64,000 nt of DNA, taken from contig NC_087065.1 in assembly GCF_963678635.1 (NCBI RefSeq), positions 23,021,254-23,085,253 on the forward strand, in the 5' to 3' direction. The notes below the pieces were generated by a model. That model did no database searches, had not been told where the DNA came from, and saw only the letters and a list, made by a program, of their open reading frames with translations. Shown here piece by piece: positions 25,201 to 37,200 of the stretch. This DNA comes from Symsagittifera roscoffensis (Eukaryota; Xenacoelomorpha; Acoela; Convolutidae). Numbering within the stretch: the first letter of the stretch is position 1; each line of letters starts with the position of its first letter. The position numbers and the translations under genes were made by a program.

Positions 25201-28200
25201 AAGGAAAAAATGGATGGACTTAAAGCGCTTTATGATTGACAATTTTTTTTGAGAAAAATTCAATTTTGAAACTTTTTGATAAAAGTAACTAAATTTGAAA
25301 ACAAATTGGACCAATAGATGAAATAATTATTTATTTTGGTGGAAAATCTGATAATTTAAATCCATTTTGGAAATTAGATGTCGATCAAGTTTTTCCCGAC
25401 CTTTATATTTTGATTGTTTGATATTAAAGTTCACAACTTTACTTTTGTTTGTAACATAGGAAATGAACTGAACTTAAAACGAAATCAAAAGCCAAACCAC
25501 GATAAGTTAAAAATCAGCGATAAGATGAAAATCAGCTGAGGAAAAAAACGGATTGAAAATAATACCAAGAAAATTGTATTTAGACTGCAATTATTTTTTC
25601 CGAAAAAGATATTACTTAAAATAGCAGGCCGCTCGAAAAGTGGGTCTGAGAAAATGATTTTTGGTTTTAAAAAAAAAACAGTATCAAAGTTGAATCAATA
25701 TAAAAAAGGACTGAAACTAATAGAAAAAAAAACTTGAGTTAACAAGCCGACAGAATTAAACCGACAGCTATTAAGCTGAAAAGCAACCAAAACATTTTCA
25801 TTAAAAAACCATACATGAAGACCCTGCGGTGATATGCTACAATAAGTGGTATTTTTGAGCATAGTGCATGTATTAAATTATAATGCATAATATAGTTGTT
25901 GTGATTCAGTATTTTTAGTATGTTATAACCTTGACCTCTATTATCTAATTACGTACCAGTCAATGTTAACTCTACGAAGTCCAGTGGACTTCGGATCACT
26001 AGTTGCTCTTTTTAGACTACAGTCAGTTTTAATTCAACCAATACTTTTATTCTCTTTTAACCTTAGTTAGATACAATAATTACCAGTGGTACATCTTAAC
26101 TCTTTATTATGGCGCAGTCAACAACTGATTCGAACCTGCGGGGAATACCCGCCTTTTGGCCGAACCACACGGTAGAACCTCCCACACAATGGAACAACTG
26201 GATAGACCAATTCCATTTGGCTATTATCGCGAAGGAAAATTTAGACATAGACAACCTCAAAGAACCAATGGAAGGGGAGACGACGTTACCGATCCTAGAA
26301 GGCGCCCAGGAGTCAGAAACTGACCAACAGAGGAAAGCCAGGGAGGCCAGGAACAAAGAAATAATGCGAGTCTACGAACACGCTGAAGAGAAAAGACTAG
26401 CAGAGGAAAAACGGAAATTCGGAGGATTGAGGAGATATGAGGCCGATAAAAAAGTAAGGTCAATCCTATACTTGGCCTTAGGAGCGGAAGGCAAAAAAGT
26501 TTTCGCCCAGAAACATCCAAGGGTAAAAGTCCTTGGATCTCATTCAAGGAATTTTATGAACTGCTAGAATTGGCTTTTATCAAACCAACCAACATAACAT
26601 TTGAACGATATAAATTATTGAGCAGGAAATAAAAGGATAGAGAATCCTATGAACAATTTTGGGGCGCGTTACCAGATTTAGCAAGATCATGTGAAATTGG
26701 AATTAATGCAGAACAGGAGTGGATCAGAGACGTATTTATTTTTAACATGAAAAACGGCGAATTACAACGTAGACTACTTTCGGAAACTCTCAATCCATTG
26801 GATGCACTAAACCAAGCAATCATTGACGAAAAAGGCTACTATAACCACCTCAAATTAACCAATATGACTAGATCTTTCAACACGACAGGAAATAGTGGGA
26901 GAGTGTATAAAAACTTCAACAACGTAAAAAAGGAACCAAGCTTGAACATAGAAAGATCAAATACTTGTATGAAATGCGGGAATGCGTTTACCAAGGGTCA
27001 TCTGAATGTGTGTCCGGCGAAAGAAATTGTTTAATATTTGTAAATATAAAGGACATTTCGGAAGACTTTGTAAATCGAAAGGAAGAAAACCCGCTGTAAA
27101 TATTGTAGATGAAGCTGTAAATAGTCAGAATTGTTCATATTCCCCAGAAGACCTTCAGGTAAGAAGCGAAGAAAATTTTTGCGGAGTGATTAACGCTTGG
27201 ACCGAAGAGGGGATAAGCGATAACGATGACTATTCCGTTCTCAACATTAGAACAATCTACGATACCAATGGTTTGGAAACCAAGAAACTTGTCAACATCG
27301 GTTTGGGAGACGATGCAATAGTCAACTTGAACATTCCAGTGGATTCGGCAAGCCCAGTGAGCTTCCTGAAACAAAATGTACTTCACGAATTGAAGTTGAG
27401 AAACCCACAGTTGAAGATACAGCCAGTTGAGAAGAAAACGAGGGAACTATTTTGCGGATTAACCAACGACACAATCAACATCATCGGGAAAGTGGTAGTG
27501 AGATTACAATCCAATGGATGGATCGCGGACGAAACCCCATTTTTTATCACTTCTGGACATGAGAGGAACATCCTGGGAAACGACAACCTCCCGAGAATTG
27601 GAATAGAGATAGCCCAACGACAGCCTCTACTACCCGTCAACAACATATCACGCCCAGAGTTGTGTAAGTTAAATAACTATTCAGACACGACCCTTAATAT
27701 GTATCATAAGTACACAGGGTTATTTAACAGAGTGGGAAAAATACCATTGGACAGAAAAGTTACTCATTTCCAATCCCCATTCAAACCAATCCAAACCAAA
27801 GGTAGAAGAGTTCCCCTACATCTACTCAATAACGTAAAAACGGAACTAAATAGAATGGAAAAAGAGGGGCATATCGTAAAGTTAAACAAATGCGATGAAG
27901 ATTGTTTTATAAGTCCAATAGTGATTACAAGAAAAAAAGACGGTAGCATCAAGTTGGCATTAGATTCGAAACTATTAAATAATCAGATATTCAAGAACAA
28001 GTATCAAATGCCAAACATACATGAACTGATCGATAATATTGCACTCCAACTGTCAAGCAAAGAGTCAGGGGAAGTTTGGTTTAGTAGTCTAGATCTAAGG
28101 AACGCGTACAGCCAATTACAATTACAGTGTAATTTTAATATCGTGGGGGGCGAAACCACTGGAACCTATAGGTTTTTAACTGGATTTTACGGATTGGGCG

Positions 28201-31200
28201 ATATGCCAAACGAATTCCAGAGGGTGATGGATTCCTTATTGAAAGATATTCCTTTTACCAATTGTTATATCGACGACATTTTAATAGCTTCGAAAGGTTC
28301 ATTAAATGAACACAAAGCGATACTAACAAACATTTTAAACATTTTGGACAACAAGAATATGGCGGTAAAATGGAAGAAATGTGCATTCTTCCAAAAAGAA
28401 ATAGAGTGGCTAGGTTTCAAGATATCAAACTCGGGCGTGAAACCATTGGTGGGAAAGTCAGATTCGATTAAAAACCTACCAAACCCCAAAAATATATCTG
28501 AACTTAGGTCTTTCTTTGGGTCGATCAATCAGTATATGAAATTCGTCCCGAATTTGTCTTCCCTAAGTTCTCCCCTACGACCACTTCTCGTGAAGAAATC
28601 AGTCTACCAATGGAATGATGAACATACTAAAGCGTTTGAAGAATTAAAACAACAGATAGTGAACATAACAGAGAATAATCATTTCGACATAAAAAGGATG
28701 AAAAGACTAAAGACAGACGCTTCTCATAGCGGCTTAGGAGCTACCCTAGAACAATGGGATGGAGAAAATTGGGTAACAATAGCATTCGCCTCCCGATTTT
28801 TAAACAACCACGAAAGTAAATATTCGACAAACGAACTTGAATTGTTGGGAGTAGTCTGGGCTACAGAACACTTTAAAAATTACTTGTATGGTGCTGAATT
28901 TGAAATTGTAACGGACCAAAAGGCATTGTTATCAGGATTAAAGTCAAATCAGGGTAACAAAACTATGCATAGCAGATTAACCCGTTGGGTAAACCGACTT
29001 TTACCATTTAATTTCAAGATCAAGCACATTCCGGGAAAAGAAATGGGATTTACAGATTTATTTTCGAGACTACCTTCAGGAAAAGCACTCCCAACATCAC
29101 ACTATGATAGCGAATTTGTAGTGGCTACAGTACAAAAGATTGTAGAAAACCTCTCTGTAAATAGCGATTGTAAAAAGAATAATTGTAAAAAGAACGAAGT
29201 GTATAATCCATTGGATGTAAATACGATCAGTAACTTGGATTGTAATAATCCAATGGGCGGAAAGAAAGAATTATCGCTAAGCATCCAACGGTCGTTCTTC
29301 TCGAATATTCTGAATTACGTAAACGACACTATCAGAATTTGTAATTCCAATCACTCGCGTTCAGAGTCTTGCACAAGCGGTTGTTCCATTAAATTTATCA
29401 AAATTTGACTTCAATTACTTTCACTTATCAGACAAAACTTTTTTATTCTTTCTTGCCCAATCAGTACTATTAATCAATCAGTCATTAAATTCAGATAAAA
29501 AAACAGTTACAAGAATTTATTACATCGGTCAACTTGTTAAAAATTTCCCTCAGGGCAGAAAAGAAAGGAATCTTTTTGAATTTTAATAACGATATAATGT
29601 TAGACTTACACAAGAAATTACTGGCCAAGTACAAGGGAGATCTCAGATTGCCTGATAACCCGTTATCACTTTCAGATCATTGCTCAAATAAGCTTATTAA
29701 ACTCATGACGGACGAAGATAAAATCCTCAAGGAGGTAAAGAAGGCGGTACAGGAAGGCAAACCATTGGACAAATTCGGAGCCTACTTAAAGAACTTCCAG
29801 AGGGACATTCACGTGAAAGAAGGACTGCTATTTAACGATAACAAACTGATAGTGCCGGCTGCATTAAGATCACCATTCCTGTCACTTCTTCACGAGACTC
29901 ACCCAGGACAGTTCGGGATGAAAGCCCTGGCAGAAAACATCTGGTGGCCACACCTATACAGAGAGATCTACCATCACGGAAAGAATTGCACTCAGTGTAT
30001 AATGGCCGGTAAGAACCTAAAAGTGTTACTAGGGACGAACATAACTGAGAAATTACCGATTCTGACCGAACCAAATGAAGAAGTAGATTTAGACTTTGCT
30101 GGCCCATTGGACAAGAGTTGGGGTAACTCAAAAAACCTTTTGTTATGCATTGATCGCTTTTCAAAGTTTCCGTCTGCAAAGGTAGTGAACAATACCTCGG
30201 CTTCTTCAATTTTAACCTTCATGACAGATTACTGCTATCTTCACGGATTTCCAAAGTCCATTAGAGCTGACCATGAATCATGTTTTACTTCGTTTGATTT
30301 TAGAAACTTCTGCGAGAAGAACAACATTAATTTAATCCTATGTACGGTCGGTGATCATAGATCCAACGGAGTAGTAGAAAGACTCATTTACACTGTCAAA
30401 GCTAAGCTACTGGCAATGTCGTTCAACAATCCAAAACCATCCTTAAATACGGCTATTGATAAAATTATTTGGAATATACGCTCGACGAAACAATCATCCA
30501 TTGGATGCTCTCCTCTCTCAAAACATTTTAATAGATCTCCCAATACTTTCTGGAAATCTTAGGTCTCTCACGCAATTAGTTTAGATAAGGAGAAATCAAT
30601 CCTAACAAAGGACAGAGCACAAGACTGGGGGGCTGACGACGCGTTCGAAGATGGCTATCTGGAAGACAGAGCAATAGATGAAAGAGGGTACGAGAGCGAA
30701 CCTGCTGACAAAGTAGATAGAAATCTCCAGCGAGCCCCACTGTCAAATCCTTTCAGCCAAGGAGGTAACTGGTTTAGGAAAACAGTTAACAGGAGGGAAG
30801 GCGAACCGTATTTTAAACCACTGGGGAGTAAACCTCTGTCAGACACGAAACATACGGTCACATTAGACAACGGACATGTGATAAGAAAATCCGACCTAGC
30901 TTTTAACAAAATCCAACCGGCAGCTCCTAAGGCATTCTCGGCAAGACCGAATTCGCTAATTAATAGTAATGATTTAGCAGGCAAGCGAAAAAGAAACTCC
31001 CCTTCCAAGAGACGAGACTCAAATATAGGAGGCCCTTCGACGAGTTACACACCAACGGGTGGAAATACATGCAAAAAGAGGAGAACATTCATCACGAGCT
31101 CGAAAGGTTCAAAATTCGACTTTAATAACCTAGATTCTTCGTTAGAGTTAGACCTTTGGGATAAAGTCATTGATGACTACTTGGGTACGGAAGCGGAAAC

Positions 31201-34200
31201 TGTATGTAATACACCGACTGTTAACTTACATAGTGATTTGGATCAGCCAAGAAGTACCGTACAAAGCAAGACAAACACTCAGACAACGATCACTATACCA
31301 ACGGGCACAAGTGACGACCCAATTCGAGTGGATAGCTCTCCGGAGAAGACAGTGGAGATACCAAAGACCCCGATATCCTCAACACTTCGTGCAAGAAGAA
31401 ACCCAGGCCCCCCGAAATTCTACGGTGATAGGCGGTTTATCGACCAAGTGACGCTCGGAACGGAGACCATTAGTGCAGTAGACTCCGATGACGAACCGCT
31501 AATTACCTTCTCCGGCGCAAAGAGTCCACGACCTAATTTAACGTACTGTACGACGTCCCCCTCGGATTATCTTACACCCATTGATGAGATCCCACGTCAT
31601 ACGACTCTGGTTGCTGAAACCACACAAGATCAATTCTCAACACCCTCCTCTCAGGCGACAATGACCGCATGGGTATCGCCACCATTGGTAGAAGTTACCA
31701 GTAATACCCAGGATGATGACGGCAGTGACATATCCTCGGGCATTGACACCGATGGAAGAAGAGAGGCAGATAACTTCCATGCTAGATACAACACTACGGT
31801 CCTAAACTCTGAAAACTGTTAAACTATGGTAACATGATATTTTACGTATTTGCTTTAGCTTTTATCCATTGGATAACCCAAAACGTTTTTTTATTACCTA
31901 GTTAGTGATTTAGTTAGTTTGCTTTAATTGTACAAATGCTACATAACCCCAGTTGTACATATCATTTTGTACATTCAGTGTTGATATCTGTGTAAACCTG
32001 TAAGTAGCCTGTATATATTACCAAATAATCACCTCCATTGTTATTTGTACTCTCTGTAAAAATCCATTGGTGCTAAACGTGGTTACTTTTTGTTTCTTCT
32101 TTGGCCCTAGTGGAGCGAGGGGAGATGGAGCATATGTGTGATATTGGCTACATCGATGAGCGGGCAGATATTAATTTTTGTGCAGTGGGGAATGTTGTGA
32201 TTCAGTATTTTTAGTATGTTATAACCTTGATCTCTATTATCTAATTACGTACCAGTCAATGTTAACTCTACGAAGTCCAGTGGACTTCGGATCACTAGTT
32301 GCTCTTTTTAGGCTACAGTCAGTTTTAATTCAACCAATACTTTTATTCTCTTTTAACCTTAGTTAGATACAATAATTACCAGTGGTACATCTTAACTCTT
32401 TATTAATAGTAATTTCATTTTCAATCAATTGTACATGCTACTATGATAGATTTTGAAAATAATTCAGTCTGGCAGATGAAATGTTAATCAAAAAATCAAA
32501 TTTCACACTTCTTTTGACAAAAAGTGTGGCTTTTGAAATAAATTATAAAAACTGTTCAAAGTATAAGAAAGAGCGATCCAGCTATTTAACTTGAACCGGC
32601 AACCTTTTGTTATATATCACCGACCTTGCATCTACCACAAAAAACTCTGAATACCCTGTTGTAACACCCTTGCTTATGGCAAAAAACAACTTGTTTTTTA
32701 TTTTATAACGATATTCACCTGTTGACAATGATCTGATCGCACTCATTGACAGCAGTCACCACTTCCACCATCTCAATCGTCAGTCTGTCCAACCTGAAAA
32801 CCACGAAGAAATTTCGGACAAAATTATATTGAGACTTTTCAACCAAAATACGCCTGACATTTCAGCCTATGACTTTAGACAAAAAATGATCTGGACAAAA
32901 CTTGCTTAGAATTTCAGCACAAATATATTGTGCAAATTTTTGCGAAGTTCTGGTACAAAAGTTTACTCCACAACCGAACATTTTGGCTTTTTTAGCCAAC
33001 CAAAAATAACGCCAAAACAACCCGATCAATTACTGGCAAAACTATACGAAAGTTAGCCTCTCACAGCTGTATCACACTTAAATTGAATCTAACTCTTGTC
33101 ACTCTGTGGATGGTCGGAAAAATTCAACGAATTATAAGACTGTAATGCGCTCTCACTCGGTGACTTGTTTGTCCCTCCTTTCCCGCGCACTCTCGCTGCC
33201 CGGCAGCTGTCTCTCCTGATTGGCCACTGGGGGCGCAGTCACAGTGTTCTTCCTCCTTATAGTCCCACCTGCACTCACTGTATTCGTACTGGGTGTCACA
33301 GCATTCCCGCCATAGTGGGGTGCATATCTGATAATAATACAAAGCTTCATACTATACTAACAAACTTTCTCTCCATCTTTGTGCTGTGCTGGAGATGACT
33401 TCAAGAGAGAGTAACCAAATAGCTACCAATCATCTTTCATGACAACATTCAAAATTGACAATCGAAACTTCGTCGAGAAAACGCTAGATTAAATTCTCGA
33501 TTTAATAGCGTTAACACGGCTCATAGTTTTAAAAGGTTGTATTCTATCGTTAAGAAACGTTTTTCTCTGTGCTACTATAAATCGCTTCATCAGCATTTCG
33601 TATTAGGGCGTGTGCATACTTGGGCATGAGTTGTTCGCTCAGTGCTTGATGCTGTTTGCAGACGTCCCGGATGCACTGGCAGGCCTTCTTGCAGATCTCC
33701 TCAAGCAGAGTGTTGCATGTTGTCAGCGACAGCTCACTCACGTGATCACGCTAATACATAGAAGATATTGATATAATCACACGGGAAGCACTGGATATTG
33801 AATACTCATTGCTGGTGTTTACATAATATTTGTGAACTCTAAACAAACTTATCTTCGGATTTAAAAGTAATCGTGTACTTATCTTATTCAATAGTTTTCT
33901 GCAACGTGCTTCAATCCCCTCATAATGCAAAATGTTAATAAGGTGAACTAAGAGGCGCTTCAAAAAGATTAGTTTTTCAATCTTTAACTTATATGAACAG
34001 CATTACAGCATTAGCATTGACCTCAATTGGCACGTATTCCTCCACATGGGCTATCATGTTAGTGAAGTGGGCACAGAGCATCGGGAACACAATCACGCGA
34101 CTAGTCAGATGTTTAGTGCTAATCTGGTTAATCTGATTGGCCAAAGCAGCGGCAGCAGCCGCACTACTCTTGCCCCCTCCCCCACCCCCACCCGATGACT

Positions 34201-37200
34201 CACTGGGTTCTGGGGGTGCAGGGGTCCATAGGAGGGCGTTGATGTGGGTATTGAACATGTCCAAGTGAGAGCTGTAGGAAAAAGAAACAAAACAATCCCA
34301 TTAGTTTTTTTAATCAGTCGCCACAAAAGCCACTCTGAAAGGTTAGATCTCCTCGCTTCTGGTTTTATATGTTTATTTTACTAAAACAGCCTGAGAAAGT
34401 TGAAATTGAAGTTATCTTAATGCCACAAGAACAAGCATATCTGCTGCAACTTGGTTAGAATCTGCAGATAGAATCTCAAAAACTTAGCCATTAAATACCA
34501 GCAAAAGAGTCAATGAACGCAAAAAAAACATTCGAGGCTCAACTTTCAAATTCCAAACTAATCAATAGATGCCCTTAATGCTCTTTGAATTTTCAGAACA
34601 ATTTGTGATTGACATTTTTGATTAAAATCACCAAATTTGAAATAACTGGATCAATAGATAAATTTTTTAATCCGCTGGGAAATCTCGAAATTAAATTTCG
34701 CTTTCGAGATTAGAAGTCGATCACGTTTTTTGTGACCTTCACAGTTTTGCTGTTCGATAGTGGAGTTTGCCTGCCTTTTAAAAAAAGAAATGAACTGAAA
34801 ATAAAAAGAAATCAAACGTCAAACCACGATAAGTTAAATTTGAACCAGAACAAATTTTAAGATTTTCCTGAAAAAAAAAATCATCGCGACCTATATAATA
34901 GTCTGAACTACGTTCATCGACTCTTAACAAGAGCGTGTTTCCCCAAACGTGTGATATGACGTTGTTAAGTAACTAAGAGTTTGATCAGTTATTATTTCAC
35001 GCCCATTCTGTTCCTTTCCATTCACCTCCTCAATGCATATCTGTGGTCCCCCCAACAAGGCGTGTCTGTGAGGGTCAAAAGAGATTGAGCTTAGCAGTTG
35101 GGGGAACACTAGACAGAACGCGGGTGTCTCTGTAAGTGTCTGCATGAACACTTTTTCCAACACTAAGCTGCTCGAACTTAGACTGAAAGCAATGAATTAA
35201 CATCTCACCTTTCGTAAATATTTTCACCTCCCTTGTCTTAACCAAAGCCATTATTTTTTAGGATAAACGGCTGTTTTCCAGATTGCAAGCATTAATTAGC
35301 AGCAGTGAGACAAAATTTAAAAATAAATTATATTTTGTAAAAAGTAATTAAATCTTTGTCATGATCTTTTCATATGCATCAGTATACTTTGAAAACAATG
35401 CTTAACAACTCAATTCCAATGAGCCATGGTCTTCCAAACTATTTTATTTATCCCCGCTCCTAGCCACTAGAGGTGATGGGATGGGGGGTATTTCAACAAA
35501 GCCATTCTGACGTTGAGGAGACGGATGTCATGGGGAACTCTTCGACCGGGACCGAAGTGGGATTCGATCCCACATCCCACTTTTAAAGAGACGCGCGCAG
35601 TACCTACTCGGCCACCTTCGCTCTGGTCTTCTTAACAATTATCTCCAGTATAGAAAAAGTTACTTACAAGAATATGGACATGTCTGACACTTGATTGAGA
35701 ATATTGTCTAGATAGTCTATCATCTTAGACGAGAACGTGATGGCAAACATGGCCTTCGTCACTCTCATGGCCACCTCCTGCATGCGTCCATAGGCACTCG
35801 GGGCCATCATTTCCATCGCTCCTCCACCCCCTCCCCCGGCTGGTGGCCTGAGACCAAGGAATCCACTCCGCCGCTCCTGAGGAATGTCTCCCAAGTATGT
35901 CTGGAGACGGATCCAGTCTAGTCTGATGCCTTGGAAGTCCTCCCACTCAGTTGTAGCTGCGAACAAACCAATAGAGAAGTGTTAAACTGCAGGTATAAGC
36001 AATTCCAAACCCAAATAGCCTTTCTTCTTTTTTTAATGTAGTAGAGGTTTACACCTATAGGCAATGCGAAGCTTCGCATCATGGGTGATACGACGCAAGC
36101 GTAGCAGTGTAAGCTACCGAACAGAAAATGAGACGGAAGTACACAGGACACAGGAGTTAAACTATGACACTTGCAACAGCAAGGAAAACTACTTGCAGCA
36201 CAAAAATCCGCGATGTTTCAACTAAACCAATAAAACATGCAGACAAAAACGCAGCCAACAGATTGTTGGAAAAGAGAATGAACGCAAGGAGAAATAAAAA
36301 AAATCAACTTTCAAATTTCAATGCACAAAAAAATTTGCACCCTAAATAACTCTTAAGGAAAAATTTTGAACCACCGGGAAATCTGAAAATTAAAACTTAG
36401 AAATTAGAATTCTATTGCGTTTGTCGTGACCTGTACACTTTTGCTGTTCGATAGTCGAGTTTGACTTCCTATTACAAAACAAATGAACTGAACTTGAAAA
36501 AAAACCAAAAGTCAAGCCTTTTCCTGAAAAAACAATGCGAAAGAGGTCATCACGACCTAAATCATTTAATCAGTTTTTTTTTCCAGGAAAAGTCTTAAAA
36601 TTTAGACAGATTTTTCTTCCAATATAATAGACTTCACTATGTTAATCGACTCTTAACGACAATGCGATTTAATTTTCGATTTCATGCATTCTGAAAAAAA
36701 AGTTCTGACCGAGACTCAAATCCCAGGCCTTCGGGTGCAAAAACAACCGCGTTAACTCAAGGCCAAGTGGAAAGGAGAACAGCGGTTGTATATATAGCGT
36801 AAATATAGCCAGCAATCAAAAAGAAAAGAAGAGATAAAGCGTTTATAATTCAAAGAAACCTAAAAGAAACGATTTCTGATTTTTTCTTCAACTTTGAGTC
36901 TCATTGAACAAATTACAGCACGGTCAACTTGTACACAGCGGCGAATCCCCAGCTTCACAGACATGAACGACAAAGCGGCAAAAGGGAGCTTAAAAATGCA
37001 CAACAACAACGTAACATTGCATGAACTAAATTAAACAAGCAAGTATAGCACCTGGGGTGCTTCTAATTTTAGGGAAATTGAGAAAAAACGGCGTATATTG
37101 AAACTAAGATCTGCAACCTCTGAGTGTACTCTGGTAGCAATCAATTACAGGGTTATTAATTTCAGAATTTCGGACAAAATTTTTTTTTTAATTCAAATTT

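Larger units (their letters stand above)
25897..32405 (+). mobile_element. Full-length Ty3/Gypsy LTR retrotransposon (6,509 bp)
   Basis: Two 213-bp LTRs differ at only two positions and are flanked by the 5-bp duplication atagt. Between them lie gag-like, protease, reverse transcriptase, RNase H and integrase coding regions in the Gypsy order, then a polypurine tract. It sits in the 8.3-kb NCKAP1 intron in the antisense direction. The frames are interrupted by at least four frameshifts and two stops, so this copy cannot make a complete polyprotein as assembled. No envelope-like ORF is seen. Confidence 0.96.

Noticed and set aside
30878..31822. A separate third gene (envelope-like) of the Gypsy element
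   Set aside because: It lies in the same frame as integrase and is separated only by one TAG; there is no signal peptide or membrane segment.
35546..35625. A true tRNA gene
   Set aside because: Good A and B boxes and partial acceptor pairing, but no intact anticodon arm; it fits a SINE head.
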